Below are positions 17,105-24,789 of a stretch of DNA of 64,000 nucleotides, in pieces. The notes below the pieces were generated by a model. It was not told where the DNA came from. It saw only the letters and a program-made list of their open reading frames with translations, and made no database searches. This DNA is from Candidatus Eremiobacteraceae bacterium (lineage in GTDB: Bacteria; Vulcanimicrobiota; Vulcanimicrobiia; Eremiobacterales; Eremiobacteraceae). The stretch lies in NCBI GenBank assembly GCA_035295225.1, contig DATGJI010000025.1, positions 1 through 64,000 of the forward strand. The letters are read 5' to 3'. Position 1 is the stretch's first letter; every line of letters begins with the position of its first letter. The position numbers and the translations under genes are program-made.

Positions 17105-17548
17105 ATGCGGATGGCCCTTGATCTTGCGCGCATCGCAGGTTCGCGAGGCGATGTTCCGGTCGGCGCCATCGTCGTCCGCGGCGAAACGGTTCTCGGGTCG
17201 GGCTTTAACGAGAAGGAGGCCGAGAACGACCCGACCGCGCACGCGGAGATCGGTGCGCTGCGTCAGGCGGCTGCGAAAATCGGGAGCTGGCGACTCGCCG
17301 ACGCGACGCTGTATGTGACAAAAGAGCCCTGCGTCATGTGCGCGGGTGCCTGCGTCGCCGCGAGGATCGAGCGATTGATCTATGGCTGTGACGACCCGAA
17401 AGGCGGCGCAGCGGGATCGGTTTTCGACCTTACGAATAGCCCGCGGCTCAATCACCGCATCGCTGTGGAGAAAGGAGTGCTTGCGGACGAATCGAGCGAA
17501 CTGTTGCGCGCGTTCTTCCAGGGGAAGCGCCTGCGCGACGATGCGTAG
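17105..17548 (+). CDS. tadA: tRNA-specific adenosine deaminase
   Basis: A CDA-fold enzyme that converts A34 to inosine in tRNA-Arg(ACG). The zinc and catalytic residues are present: H46-A-E48 in DPTAHAEIGA and C76-V-M-C79 in EPCVMCAGA. The C-terminal half (IYGCDDPKGGAAGSVFDL) fits TadA rather than guanine or cytosine deaminases. ATG 17105 gives 147 residues. Homology suggests a few residues more upstream, where the frame is open back through tRNA-Arg(CCG) but has no canonical start. Its substrate tRNA-Arg(ACG) is encoded 260 nt upstream. Confidence 0.92.
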   Translation: MRMALDLARIAGSRGDVPVGAIVVRGETVLGSGFNEKEAENDPTAHAEIGALRQAAAKIGSWRLADATLYVTKEPCVMCAGACVAARIERLIYGCDDPKGGAAGSVFDLTNSPRLNHRIAVEKGVLADESSELLRAFFQGKRLRDDA

Positions 17549-17556
17549 TCAAAGAT

Positions 17557-17652
<96 letters not shown>

Positions 17653-17666
17653 GGAAAACCCATCAG

Positions 17667-18035
17667 ATGCCGATGTCGCGCAAAACCGCCAAGACGATTG
17701 ACGAATACATCAAAGCGTTTCCCGCCGACGTGCGCGAGCGTCTGGTGAAGATGCGCGAGACGATCCGCAAAGCGGCGCCGAAGGCCGAAGAAGCGATCTC
17801 GTATCAGATCCCGACATTCAAATTCAACGGCAATCTCGTGCACTTCGCCGCGTTCAAACATCATATCGGATTCTATCCGACGTCATCGGGCACGCGAGCG
17901 TTTCAAGACGAACTCGCCCCGTACAAGTGGGCGAAGGGTTCGGTGCAGTTTCCGCTCGACAAACCAATTCCATACGCGCTTGTGAGACGGATCGTCAAAT
18001 TTCGACTGAAAGAGAATCAGGCGAAGAAGAGATAG
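17667..18035 (+). CDS. DUF1801/YdhG-like protein
   Basis: A 122-residue cytoplasmic protein of the DUF1801 (YdhG/YjhX-like) family. Recognisable segments are IDEYIKAFPADVRERLVKMRETIRKAAPKAEEAISYQIPTF and the HFAAFKHHIGFYP core, with the final KGSVQFPLDKPIPYALVRRIVKFRL. Members include the Bacillus Fra frataxin-like iron chaperone, so an iron-related role is possible but unproven here. The ATG follows tRNA-Ser(CGA) by 18 nt. Its 3' end overlaps the reading frame of the next gene. Confidence 0.85.
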   Translation: MPMSRKTAKTIDEYIKAFPADVRERLVKMRETIRKAAPKAEEAISYQIPTFKFNGNLVHFAAFKHHIGFYPTSSGTRAFQDELAPYKWAKGSVQFPLDKPIPYALVRRIVKFRLKENQAKKR

Positions 18036-18481
18036 TCGCCATTCGTGCCGCGGCGATCCAGGAGCGGCCCGTCCTTGAAGAGCTGCAACGCAGAGCGTCG
18101 CTGGTGTGGGAAGAATACCGCGAGGCCCTGCTCGCTCATCCTGACGCGATCGACCTTCCGGCGGAACAGATCGAGAGCGGCCGGGCATTCGTCGCGGAGC
18201 TGCAGGGGATAGTCGTTGGGTTTAGCGTCGTGCTGCGCCGTCACGATGGCGATGCCGAGCTCGACGGTCTGTTCGTTGAGCCATCTCGCTGGAAGCGAGG
18301 CATCGGCAAAGCACTTGTCCAGGACGCCGCACGCTTTGCCGTGTCTGAAGGAGCTCGCGCGCTCCACGTTGTGGCCAATCCGCGGGCTCTCGGATTCTAC
18401 GAGGCGTGCGGCTTCGAGCGGATCGGCGAAGCGTCAACCCGTTTCGGCATCGGCTACATTATGCGCAAGGAATTGGGTTGA
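17927..18481 (+). CDS. GNAT-family N-acetyltransferase
   Basis: Residues from about 38 onward form a GNAT fold: IRAAAIQERPVLEELQRRAS at the start, the acetyl-CoA loop EPSRWKRGIGKALVQDAARFA (R/Q-x-x-G-x-G/A type) and the closing VVANPRALGFYEACGFERIG. It would acetylate a small amine or protein N-terminus. The real N-terminus probably lies near 18032-18041, just where the upstream stop codon falls, but no ATG, GTG or TTG exists there. The GTG at 17927 is the nearest canonical in-frame start and makes a 36-residue overlap with the DUF1801 gene. The start is therefore unresolved. Confidence 0.75.
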   Translation: MGEGFGAVSARQTNSIRACETDRQISTERESGEEEIVAIRAAAIQERPVLEELQRRASLVWEEYREALLAHPDAIDLPAEQIESGRAFVAELQGIVVGFSVVLRRHDGDAELDGLFVEPSRWKRGIGKALVQDAARFAVSEGARALHVVANPRALGFYEACGFERIGEASTRFGIGYIMRKELG

Positions 18482-18528
18482 ACGAGGCTTGGACGCCTGG
18501 CGGACGGGGTCTGCCTATACTCAACGAC

Positions 18529-18732
18529 ATGGAGCGACGAGACCATCGATTTGTCGTGCATGTCTGGTATGAGACGGGTGGCCGGTCCGATGGCCAGTGG
18601 CGCGGTGCCGTCGAGCATGTGGGCCACGACCGCCGGCTGTACTTCTCCTCGTTCGGCGACCTGACGGACTTCATCAACGCCAGGATCGGCGAACCGGTCC
18701 TCCCGGCGCCGGAGCGCAGTGGGGAGACATGA
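18529..18732 (+). CDS. Small conserved-looking protein, 67 aa
   Basis: A compact 67-residue protein (core FVVHVWYETGGRSDGQWRG, then AVEHVGHDRRLYFSSFGDLTDFI). As I recall, a similar W-R-G-x-V-E-H-V plus Y-F-x-x-x-x-D-L-x-x-F-I pattern recurs in small proteins of soil bacteria such as Chloroflexota. Its function is unknown. A TATACT hexamer lies 7 nt before the ATG, so the message may have almost no leader. It sits 51 nt before the large BTAD/STAND regulator and may share its transcript. Confidence 0.6.
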   Translation: MERRDHRFVVHVWYETGGRSDGQWRGAVEHVGHDRRLYFSSFGDLTDFINARIGEPVLPAPERSGET

Positions 18733-18783
18733 AAAACCGTTCAAAGCCCTGAATAGGCGGTAACGCGCGAACCGCCGATCGGG

Positions 18784-21700
18784 GTGCCGCCGATGACCGC
18801 GACGACCACATCGCCGTCGCTGAAAATTTATCTGCTCGGTCAGCCGCGCTTTGCTCGTGCGGGTGAACCCTACCGGTTTGCGGCGCCTCCCAAGGCGCTT
18901 TCGCTCGTCGCCTACCTGCTCGTGCACCGCTCGGCCCCGCTGTCGCGAGAGAAACTCGCCTTCACGCTGTGGGAAGACGATACCGAGGACGATGCTCGGG
19001 CAAATTTCCGGCGTCATCTCCATCACGTCCAAAAAGCGCTGCCGGCTGCGCCTCCCGGCGTGCCGTGGATCATCGCCGATGCCGAAAGCGTGCAGTGGAA
19101 TCCCGCGTCAGACTATTGGCTCGACGCCGCGGAATTCGATCGTCTGGCGAAGGTGTCGGCCAGCCGAACCGAAGCAGTCGAGGTATATGGCGGCGACTTG
19201 CTGGACACGCTGTACGATGAATGGCTGTTGCCCGAACGCGACCGCCTGCGCAACCTCTATCTCGCCACCCTCGCAGAACTGCTGATCGAAGCGCGCGGCC
19301 GCCGCGACTTCAGCGGCGCGGTCGCTCTCGCTCAACGAATCCTGACGAGCGACCCCTGGCGAGAAGACACGCTTCGACAGCTCATGGCGGTCCGTTACGA
19401 GAGCGGTGATCGTGCCGGCGCGCTCGCCGCATATCAGTCGTTCGATCGCCGCCTGCGCGATGAGATGAACGTCGAGCCTATGCCCGAGACATCGGTGCTC
19501 AAAGACGTGATCCTCCGCAACGCGCCGCTCGCCGACAGCTTGAACTTGGCGCCGCCCGACGGGTTCCACGCCTCTCGCGATGACGGCCTGTTGCTCCCAT
19601 TCGTTGGACGCGGCGACGAAATGGAAAGACTGCGGATGTCGTGGAGCCGCGCGGCGCGCGGCCGCGGCAGCGTCGTGATGATCGTCGGCGAGGCCGGGAT
19701 CGGCAAGTCGCGGCTTACATCAGAGTTCGCGTTGGCGGCGGGAGCGCAGGGCGCGCGCGTGATGTCCGGCACGACCACGTATCCGGAGTCCGCCCCGTAT
19801 CAATCGATCGCGGAGAGCCTGCGCAGCGTCGCGCCGCTGCTCGCGTCGCTCAATGTCGAGCCGATGTGGCTCGGAGTTATGGCGCATGCCGTGCCGGAAT
19901 TGCGCGCGCGCCGCCCGGATCTTCCGACGCCGCCGCCGGTCGAACCCGAACGCGAGCGGATCCGGCTGTTCGAAGCGATGGCGAAGTGCTTTGAGCAGCT
20001 CGCCCGGCCGCGACCGCTGCTCATCGTCCTTGAAGACGTGCACTGGGCCGGCGAGACGACGATCGCTGCGCTTGGATTTCTCGCGCGGCGCATCACACAG
20101 CTGCCGATCCTCGTCATCGTCTCGTATAGAGACGAAGAAGCCCCGCGATCGCACCCGCTGCGGCGGCTGCGTGCGGAGCTTCAGGAGGCGAAGACCGTCG
20201 CGGTGATCGCGCCGCGTCCGCTCGACCGATCGGCAGTCCAGGACATCGTGAGCCGCGTGCCTGCGCTCGCGGAGCGCGGCGCGGAACTCGCGCATACGCT
20301 CGTCGAGCGCAGCGCGGGCAATCCGTTGTTTCTCGCGGAGGTCATCCGCGATCTTGTCGAACGCCCGGCGGAATTTGGCGCCGAGCCGCCATCGAGCGCC
20401 AAGCATGTGATCGCCGCACGTGTGGATCGGCTCCCGGAACAGGCGCGCGCGCTCGCCGACGTCGCCGCCATCGTCGGGCAAGGCTTCAATATGGATCTGG
20501 TGCGCGACGTCGCCGGCTGGAGCGAGAACGAAGTCTTCGACGCCTTGGGCGAGCTGATCGACCGGCACATCGTGAAAGAAACGGGCGGACGAAGCGGCTA
20601 TGCGTACTCGTTCTCGCACCATCTGATCCAGCGGGCGATCTATGCCGGCGTCGCGCCTAATGTCAGGACTCGCTGTCACCGGCACATCGCGCGCGCCCTC
20701 GAGGAGACGTATGCGCATCGCGCGGGTCAGTTCGCATCCGACATCGCTCATCATCACGATCGAGGGAACGAGCCCGAGAAGGCCGCCGCCGCGTATCTCG
20801 CCGCGGCGCGCCACGCGCAGGAAGTCTACGCGTATGATGAGGCGCTTTCGCACGTGCGGCGCTGTCTCGATCTCGCCAAGGACGCGACGACGCGCTTCGA
20901 AGCGCTTGGTCTGCGCGAGCGCATCGGCGCGCGGCGCGGCGATCGCGAATCGCAGCGCACGGATCTCATCGAACTGACGGAGCTTGCGACGCAAAGCGGC
21001 GACGCCCGCGCGCGGGCCGACGTGCTGCGACGCAAAATCGCGCTGGCACGCGCGCTTGGCGAGCGCGAAGAAGAGCGGCGACTCATCGAAGTGTTTGAAA
21101 AGGAGGTCGAGCCAAGCGATGACCTATCGCTGCGCGCTGAAGCGAAGCTGATCAGGGCTGCCTTCGAGATGCTCACCGGCGATAGCACCCGGGCAAACCG
21201 CGCCGCAAATGAATCGCTGGCGTTCTATCGCAAGGCCGGCGATGCGACGGGTCAGATAGAGGCGCGGTGCAGAATCGTCGAAATAGCGACGGAGACGGGT
21301 GCCTTTGACGAGGCATCCGCGATTTTTCGGGAGGTGCGCTCATCGCCCGAAGGCGTGCGCAATCCCGGGATCGTGGCGCGAGCGATGATGTCGGTGACGT
21401 ACGGTGCTCTTATGGAGCAGCGTTACGACGTCTGCCGGTCGCTCGCCAAGGAAGCGCGCGAGCTGTACAAGACGATCGGCGATCGCGAGGGCGAGGGCGA
21501 CGCTATCGCGCGCCAAGCGTCGGGGGCGGCGCGCATGTCGCTCATGCACGAAGCGCTCGCCTGTCACGCAGAGGCTGCAGAGATCTATGCCGCGATCGGA
21601 AAGCGGCAAGGTCTTGCGGGCGTTCTCGTCAACGGCGGCATTCTCAGCGTAAAAGTCGGGCTGTTCGATGACGCGGACCGGTCGCTTCGAGCTGCGCTCG

Positions 21701-22365
21701 GGCATTTCCACGATCTGAAGGACCTGCGGGGTCAGGCCGCCTGTACGATCAACCTGAGTTACTTAGCGTTGCTTCGCGGTGATGCGGCAGAAGCGCGGCT
21801 CCAAGCACTCGCCGCCATCGAACATGCGCGTTCGGCTGGTCATGCCGTCTATGAAGCCGCCGCATTAGGCAACCTTGGCGCGGCGGAGCGCGACCTCGGA
21901 AACCTCACGCAGGCGATCGCGCACATGAAGGAAGGGCTGGCGATCCGGCGTCGCCTGACGCGTCCTGCCGATTTCGCGGACGACATTTCGCATTTGATCT
22001 GCGCGCAGCTCTTGGTCGGCGACCTTCAAGCCGTGCGCGAGCTCAACGTCGAGTTGGCGAGCGCGCTGTCGGGCGAAACGACGACAATATTCATGCCGCA
22101 ATTCGCACATTGGACGTCGGCGAGAGCGTACCGCGCACTGGGTGACAAGAAGGCCATGAACGCCGCGCTCGAGCAAGCGAACGCGATACTGGACGAGCAA
22201 GCCGCTCTCATCGACGGCGCCCCAGAGCGCGCTACCTATCTCTCGCTGCAGGTGAATCGGGAAATACGGAGCGCTTTCAACGATGGTCGTTGGCCGGATT
22301 CGGCCGCCGCGAGGGCAGTTTCAACGGGACGTGCGAAAGTGCGGCGCGCGCGCGCGAAGACCTGA
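18784..22365 (+). CDS. BTAD/SARP-type STAND regulator with TPRs
   Basis: A 1193-residue regulator. Residues about 13-105 form an OmpR-like winged helix (KIYLLGQPRFARAGEPYRF, then LSREKLAFTLWEDD). Residues about 110-255 form a bacterial transcriptional activation domain (ERDRLRNLYLATLAELL). Residues about 275-560 form an AAA/STAND ATPase with Walker A GEAGIGKS (302-309) and Walker B LLIVLEDVHW (about 411-420). Residues about 640-1150 hold many TPR-like repeats. This architecture belongs to the AfsR/LAL-like activators that integrate a signal through TPRs. GTG 18784 or ATG 18793 could be the start. No biosynthetic cluster is adjacent, so the target is unknown. Confidence 0.9.
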   Translation: MPPMTATTTSPSLKIYLLGQPRFARAGEPYRFAAPPKALSLVAYLLVHRSAPLSREKLAFTLWEDDTEDDARANFRRHLHHVQKALPAAPPGVPWIIADAESVQWNPASDYWLDAAEFDRLAKVSASRTEAVEVYGGDLLDTLYDEWLLPERDRLRNLYLATLAELLIEARGRRDFSGAVALAQRILTSDPWREDTLRQLMAVRYESGDRAGALAAYQSFDRRLRDEMNVEPMPETSVLKDVILRNAPLADSLNLAPPDGFHASRDDGLLLPFVGRGDEMERLRMSWSRAARGRGSVVMIVGEAGIGKSRLTSEFALAAGAQGARVMSGTTTYPESAPYQSIAESLRSVAPLLASLNVEPMWLGVMAHAVPELRARRPDLPTPPPVEPERERIRLFEAMAKCFEQLARPRPLLIVLEDVHWAGETTIAALGFLARRITQLPILVIVSYRDEEAPRSHPLRRLRAELQEAKTVAVIAPRPLDRSAVQDIVSRVPALAERGAELAHTLVERSAGNPLFLAEVIRDLVERPAEFGAEPPSSAKHVIAARVDRLPEQARALADVAAIVGQGFNMDLVRDVAGWSENEVFDALGELIDRHIVKETGGRSGYAYSFSHHLIQRAIYAGVAPNVRTRCHRHIARALEETYAHRAGQFASDIAHHHDRGNEPEKAAAAYLAAARHAQEVYAYDEALSHVRRCLDLAKDATTRFEALGLRERIGARRGDRESQRTDLIELTELATQSGDARARADVLRRKIALARALGEREEERRLIEVFEKEVEPSDDLSLRAEAKLIRAAFEMLTGDSTRANRAANESLAFYRKAGDATGQIEARCRIVEIATETGAFDEASAIFREVRSSPEGVRNPGIVARAMMSVTYGALMEQRYDVCRSLAKEARELYKTIGDREGEGDAIARQASGAARMSLMHEALACHAEAAEIYAAIGKRQGLAGVLVNGGILSVKVGLFDDADRSLRAALGHFHDLKDLRGQAACTINLSYLALLRGDAAEARLQALAAIEHARSAGHAVYEAAALGNLGAAERDLGNLTQAIAHMKEGLAIRRRLTRPADFADDISHLICAQLLVGDLQAVRELNVELASALSGETTTIFMPQFAHWTSARAYRALGDKKAMNAALEQANAILDEQAALIDGAPERATYLSLQVNREIRSAFNDGRWPDSAAARAVSTGRAKVRRARAKT

Positions 22366-22381
22366 CGCACACGCGTCGCGC

Positions 22382-22403
22382 GGCTGTCCATAAAGGCCCG
22401 CCC
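22382..22403 (+). repeat. CCATAAAGG hairpin repeat, copy 1 (imperfect)
   Basis: This element starts 17 nt after the BTAD regulator stop. The sequence around GTCC-ATAAA-GGCCCGCCC forms an imperfect stem. It shares the core CCATAAAGG-(C/T)-CCGCCC with a perfect hairpin at 56504-56524 between divergent genes. Confidence 0.4.
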
Positions 22404-22442
22404 TACACCGCGCGTTGAAACGGGCGAGGCGTGAAACCGCGA

Positions 22443-22465
22443 CGGTCGACCGTGCAGGTCGACCG
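22443..22465 (+). terminator. Hairpin upstream of tRNA-Ser(GGA)
   Basis: A perfect 8-bp stem CGGTCGAC / GTCGACCG with a 7-nt loop is followed by CTTTCGTT. It lies between the BTAD regulator and the tRNA-Ser/SRP RNA unit and is the best candidate terminator for the former. Confidence 0.5.
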
Positions 22466-22481
22466 CTTTCGTTCCGCGCGC

Positions 22482-22569
22482 GGAGAGGTGCTGGAGTGGT
22501 CGAACAGGCACGCCTGGAAAGCGTGTAGGCGTCACAAGCGTCTCGAGGGTTCGAATCCCTCCCTCTCCG
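22482..22569 (+). tRNA. tRNA-Ser (GGA)
   Basis: Class II tRNA with acceptor GGAGAGG / CCTCTCC, anticodon stem CACGC / GCGTG enclosing CTGGAAA (anticodon GGA, reads TCC/TCT), and a long variable arm. CCA is not encoded. It is followed 7 nt later by the SRP RNA. Confidence 0.97.
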
Positions 22570-22576
22570 ATCGCAT

Positions 22577-22696
22577 GGGAGGCGTTGACGGCCAGGGCCC
22601 GCGCGACGAAAACCCGCTAACCCCGTCAGGACCGGAAGGTAGCAGCGGCATGTGGGACCTTTCGAGCGCCGCGGTCGTCTCTGGCCCGAGCCTCCC
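22577..22696 (+). ncRNA. ffs: Signal recognition particle RNA, 4.5S type
   Basis: About 120 nt closed by GGGAGGC / GCCTCCC. The apical domain IV is unmistakable: GTCAGGACCGGAAGGTAGCAGC, containing the GGAA tetraloop and the asymmetric loop that binds the Ffh M domain. It is short and lacks an Alu domain, like the 4.5S RNA of Gram-negative bacteria and unlike the long Bacillus scRNA. It is probably transcribed with the tRNA-Ser just upstream. Confidence 0.93.
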
Positions 22697-22813
22697 CTTA
22701 TCGAGACCGTGCGCATGTGACAGCGCTCGCATATCTGGGACGCGCCAACGCGCGTAGCACACCGGGCAGGAAACGACCTGCGACCGATTCGAAAGCACGA
22801 GGAGGCCGGCGTC

Positions 22814-23296
22814 ATGACGGACGCATTTCGATTGTTTCTCGACGGCCTGGCGGTTGGTGCGGCAAGTCCGCAATTCGCAGCCGCCGCGGTATTCGCCGTC
22901 TTGGCGATAGCCGCGTATCATTGGGGCGTCGCGCGTCCTCGGTTCGGAGCGGTCAGAAGCAGGTCGGAGCCTGCGCTGTCCGCAGAGATCCCGGACCTCC
23001 AGGCACTGCGCAGCCGGCTCGCCGCTGTGGAATCGCGCGCGGGACGCGCCCTGCAACATGTCGGGTTCGTGCGGTTTAACGCGTTCCCCGACGTCGGATC
23101 AGAGCTATCGTTTGCGCTCGCCGTTATCGACGGGCGCGGCGACGGATACCTCGTGTCGAGCATCTACTCGCGCGAGGAAGTCCGGACGTACGCCAAGGCG
23201 GTGCGTGGCTTCTCCGCTGACAAAGAGGTGAGCAACGAAGAGCGAGCGGCACTCGGCCAGGCTCAGGAACAGGCTGGAAAGCGCACGCCTTCGTAA
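22814..23296 (+). CDS. DUF4446 membrane protein
   Basis: A 160-residue protein with one N-terminal membrane helix (about 20-40) and the DUF4446 core: HVGFVRFNAFPDVGSELSFALAVID, then GYLVSSIYSREEVRTYAKAVRG. Function in the family is unknown. ATG 22814 has a clear GAGGAGG box upstream. It lies between the SRP RNA and an M23 peptidase. An association with the envelope is plausible from the membrane helix only. Confidence 0.85.
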   Translation: MTDAFRLFLDGLAVGAASPQFAAAAVFAVLAIAAYHWGVARPRFGAVRSRSEPALSAEIPDLQALRSRLAAVESRAGRALQHVGFVRFNAFPDVGSELSFALAVIDGRGDGYLVSSIYSREEVRTYAKAVRGFSADKEVSNEERAALGQAQEQAGKRTPS

Positions 23297-23365
23297 GGCC
23301 GGCGCCGCGTGATGCGGCACAGGCTGCCTCTTTTCGAATCTTGCGAACGCCAGAGGTAGTCCTTA

Positions 23366-24397
23366 GTGAAGATAAATTTCTTCTCGCCGCACAAGCGGCT
23401 GCTCATCAAGATCATTCCGCACCATACGGAATCGATCTACAAGCTCGAGATCTCGCACATGCATCTCGCGATCGGGGCGGCTTGCACGCTGCTCCTGAGC
23501 GCCGCCTTGATGATGTCCCACGTCGGCGCCGTTCGCGCTGCCGAAGCGAAAGTGATGACCTTGCAGCGCGTCGATGCGCAGCAGAGCCGTCAGCTCGTCG
23601 ACATGTCAAGGCAGACACAGTCGATGTGGAAGCGGCTCAAACTTCTGCAGCAGAACGAGAAAGAGATCCGCACCTTGAGCGGGATCGGCGACAAGAAGAC
23701 GATAGGCCACGCGACGCCTCCCAAAGCGGCGCCCGCCGGGACCGCCGCCTCGGCTTCGTCGACCTCGCCGGCAACATCGCACGTCCGGCCTATGGCCGCG
23801 GTCCGCACCACATCGTCGCCGATCTGGGGTGCGATCGCGGCGTGGCTCACGCAAGGCCGCGAGGGCGGCTCGGTGACATTTGCGAGTGAGTCGGCGCAGT
23901 TGATGCAGCTCAACGCGCAGCTGAACCAAGTCTGGGTCGATGAAGCGTTGCTCCGAGCCGACGCCCAAGCCGCCGCCGATGCTCGCGTCGCAGCATCGGT
24001 CGCACACCAGCGCTATCTCGATGCGATTCCGTCGCTCTGGCCGACCGAGGGATACGTCTCGTCAGGCTTTGGTTATCGCACATACCCCGATGTGGGTTTC
24101 CACCCTGGTCTGGACATCGTGAACGATTACGGCGCGCCGGTGTATGCGACCGCAAGCGGCACGGTGCAAGCGGCCGGATGGGATGGCGGGTACGGTTACA
24201 AGATCGAAATCGATCACGGCAACGGCCTCGTGACGTGGTATGGGCACAATTCGCGCCTGCTCGTGAGCGCAGGGCAGACGGTTCGTAAGGGCCAAGAAAT
24301 TGCGGAGATCGGGGCGACCGGTTTCGCGACCGGACCGCACTGCCATTACGAGATCTTGCAATGGGGCACGCCGATCGATCCGACGCCGTACCTCTAG
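23366..24397 (+). CDS. M23 family metallopeptidase
   Basis: A 343-residue membrane-anchored peptidoglycan endopeptidase. A membrane helix at about 31-52 is followed by a helical, probably coiled-coil linker (about 58-110), an Ala/Ser/Thr-rich stretch and the C-terminal LytM domain with GFGYRTYPDVGFHPGLDIV (H-x-x-x-D) and HCHYE (H-x-H), both zinc motifs intact. It would cut stem-peptide cross-links. It is a candidate partner of mltG and the PBP in envelope growth. GTG 23366 lies 69 nt after the DUF4446 gene. Confidence 0.92.
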   Translation: MKINFFSPHKRLLIKIIPHHTESIYKLEISHMHLAIGAACTLLLSAALMMSHVGAVRAAEAKVMTLQRVDAQQSRQLVDMSRQTQSMWKRLKLLQQNEKEIRTLSGIGDKKTIGHATPPKAAPAGTAASASSTSPATSHVRPMAAVRTTSSPIWGAIAAWLTQGREGGSVTFASESAQLMQLNAQLNQVWVDEALLRADAQAAADARVAASVAHQRYLDAIPSLWPTEGYVSSGFGYRTYPDVGFHPGLDIVNDYGAPVYATASGTVQAAGWDGGYGYKIEIDHGNGLVTWYGHNSRLLVSAGQTVRKGQEIAEIGATGFATGPHCHYEILQWGTPIDPTPYL

Positions 24398-24459
24398 TGG
24401 CGCGTAGGGTGCATCCGGCGACACAGTAGTCCGGCCCGAGGCCAATGCTAGTCCAGGTG

Positions 24460-24494
24460 CGGTCGACCGACGAGGTCGGCCGCCCGTTTTTTTG
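24460..24494 (+). terminator. Possible terminator after the M23 peptidase
   Basis: A short stem (CGACC-GACGA-GGTCG) is followed by GCCGCCCG and a run of seven T at 24487-24493. The stem is not adjacent to the T-run, so activity is uncertain. Confidence 0.3.
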
Positions 24495-24504
24495 CGGGAG
24501 CAGC

Positions 24505-24789
24505 GTGAACCCAAGCTCTTCGTCCGACCATCTGATCTGCACGCTCTTCGCTATGGCGCGCATCGTGCTCAACGCGGAGGCGATCGCCATCGTCGCCCGC
24601 GTGATCACCTCGTGGTTGCCCGACTTACCGGCATGGATACCGACGCTGCTGCGGCGGTTGACGGACGGTGCGCTCCTGCCGTTCCAGACGCTGATCCCGC
24701 TGATCGGCGGTCTGGATTTCTCACCGATGGCCGCCATTCTTGTCCTGCAAGCGATCGTCCATTACGTGCCTGTATGTCCCACCGGTTGA
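24505..24789 (+). CDS. YggT family membrane protein
   Basis: A 94-residue protein with two membrane segments around the YggT motif [16 protein letters not shown] and the second half [28 protein letters not shown]. YggT proteins are linked to osmotic or ionic homeostasis and, in some bacteria, to division-plane assembly. GTG 24505 is chosen because GGGAG lies 4 nt upstream. ATG 24553 is an internal alternative and ATG 24445 overlaps the T-run. The gene overlaps lepA by 16 nt. Confidence 0.78.
   Translation: MNPSSSSDHLICTLFAMARIVLNAEAIAIVARVITSWLPDLPAWIPTLLRRLTDGALLPFQTLIPLIGGLDFSPMAAILVLQAIVHYVPVCPTG

Noticed and set aside
22577-22696. Interpretation of the SRP RNA region as a coding sequence (frame at 22431-22757)
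   Set aside because: The frame spans a tRNA and the conserved SRP domain IV. RNA features are decisive.
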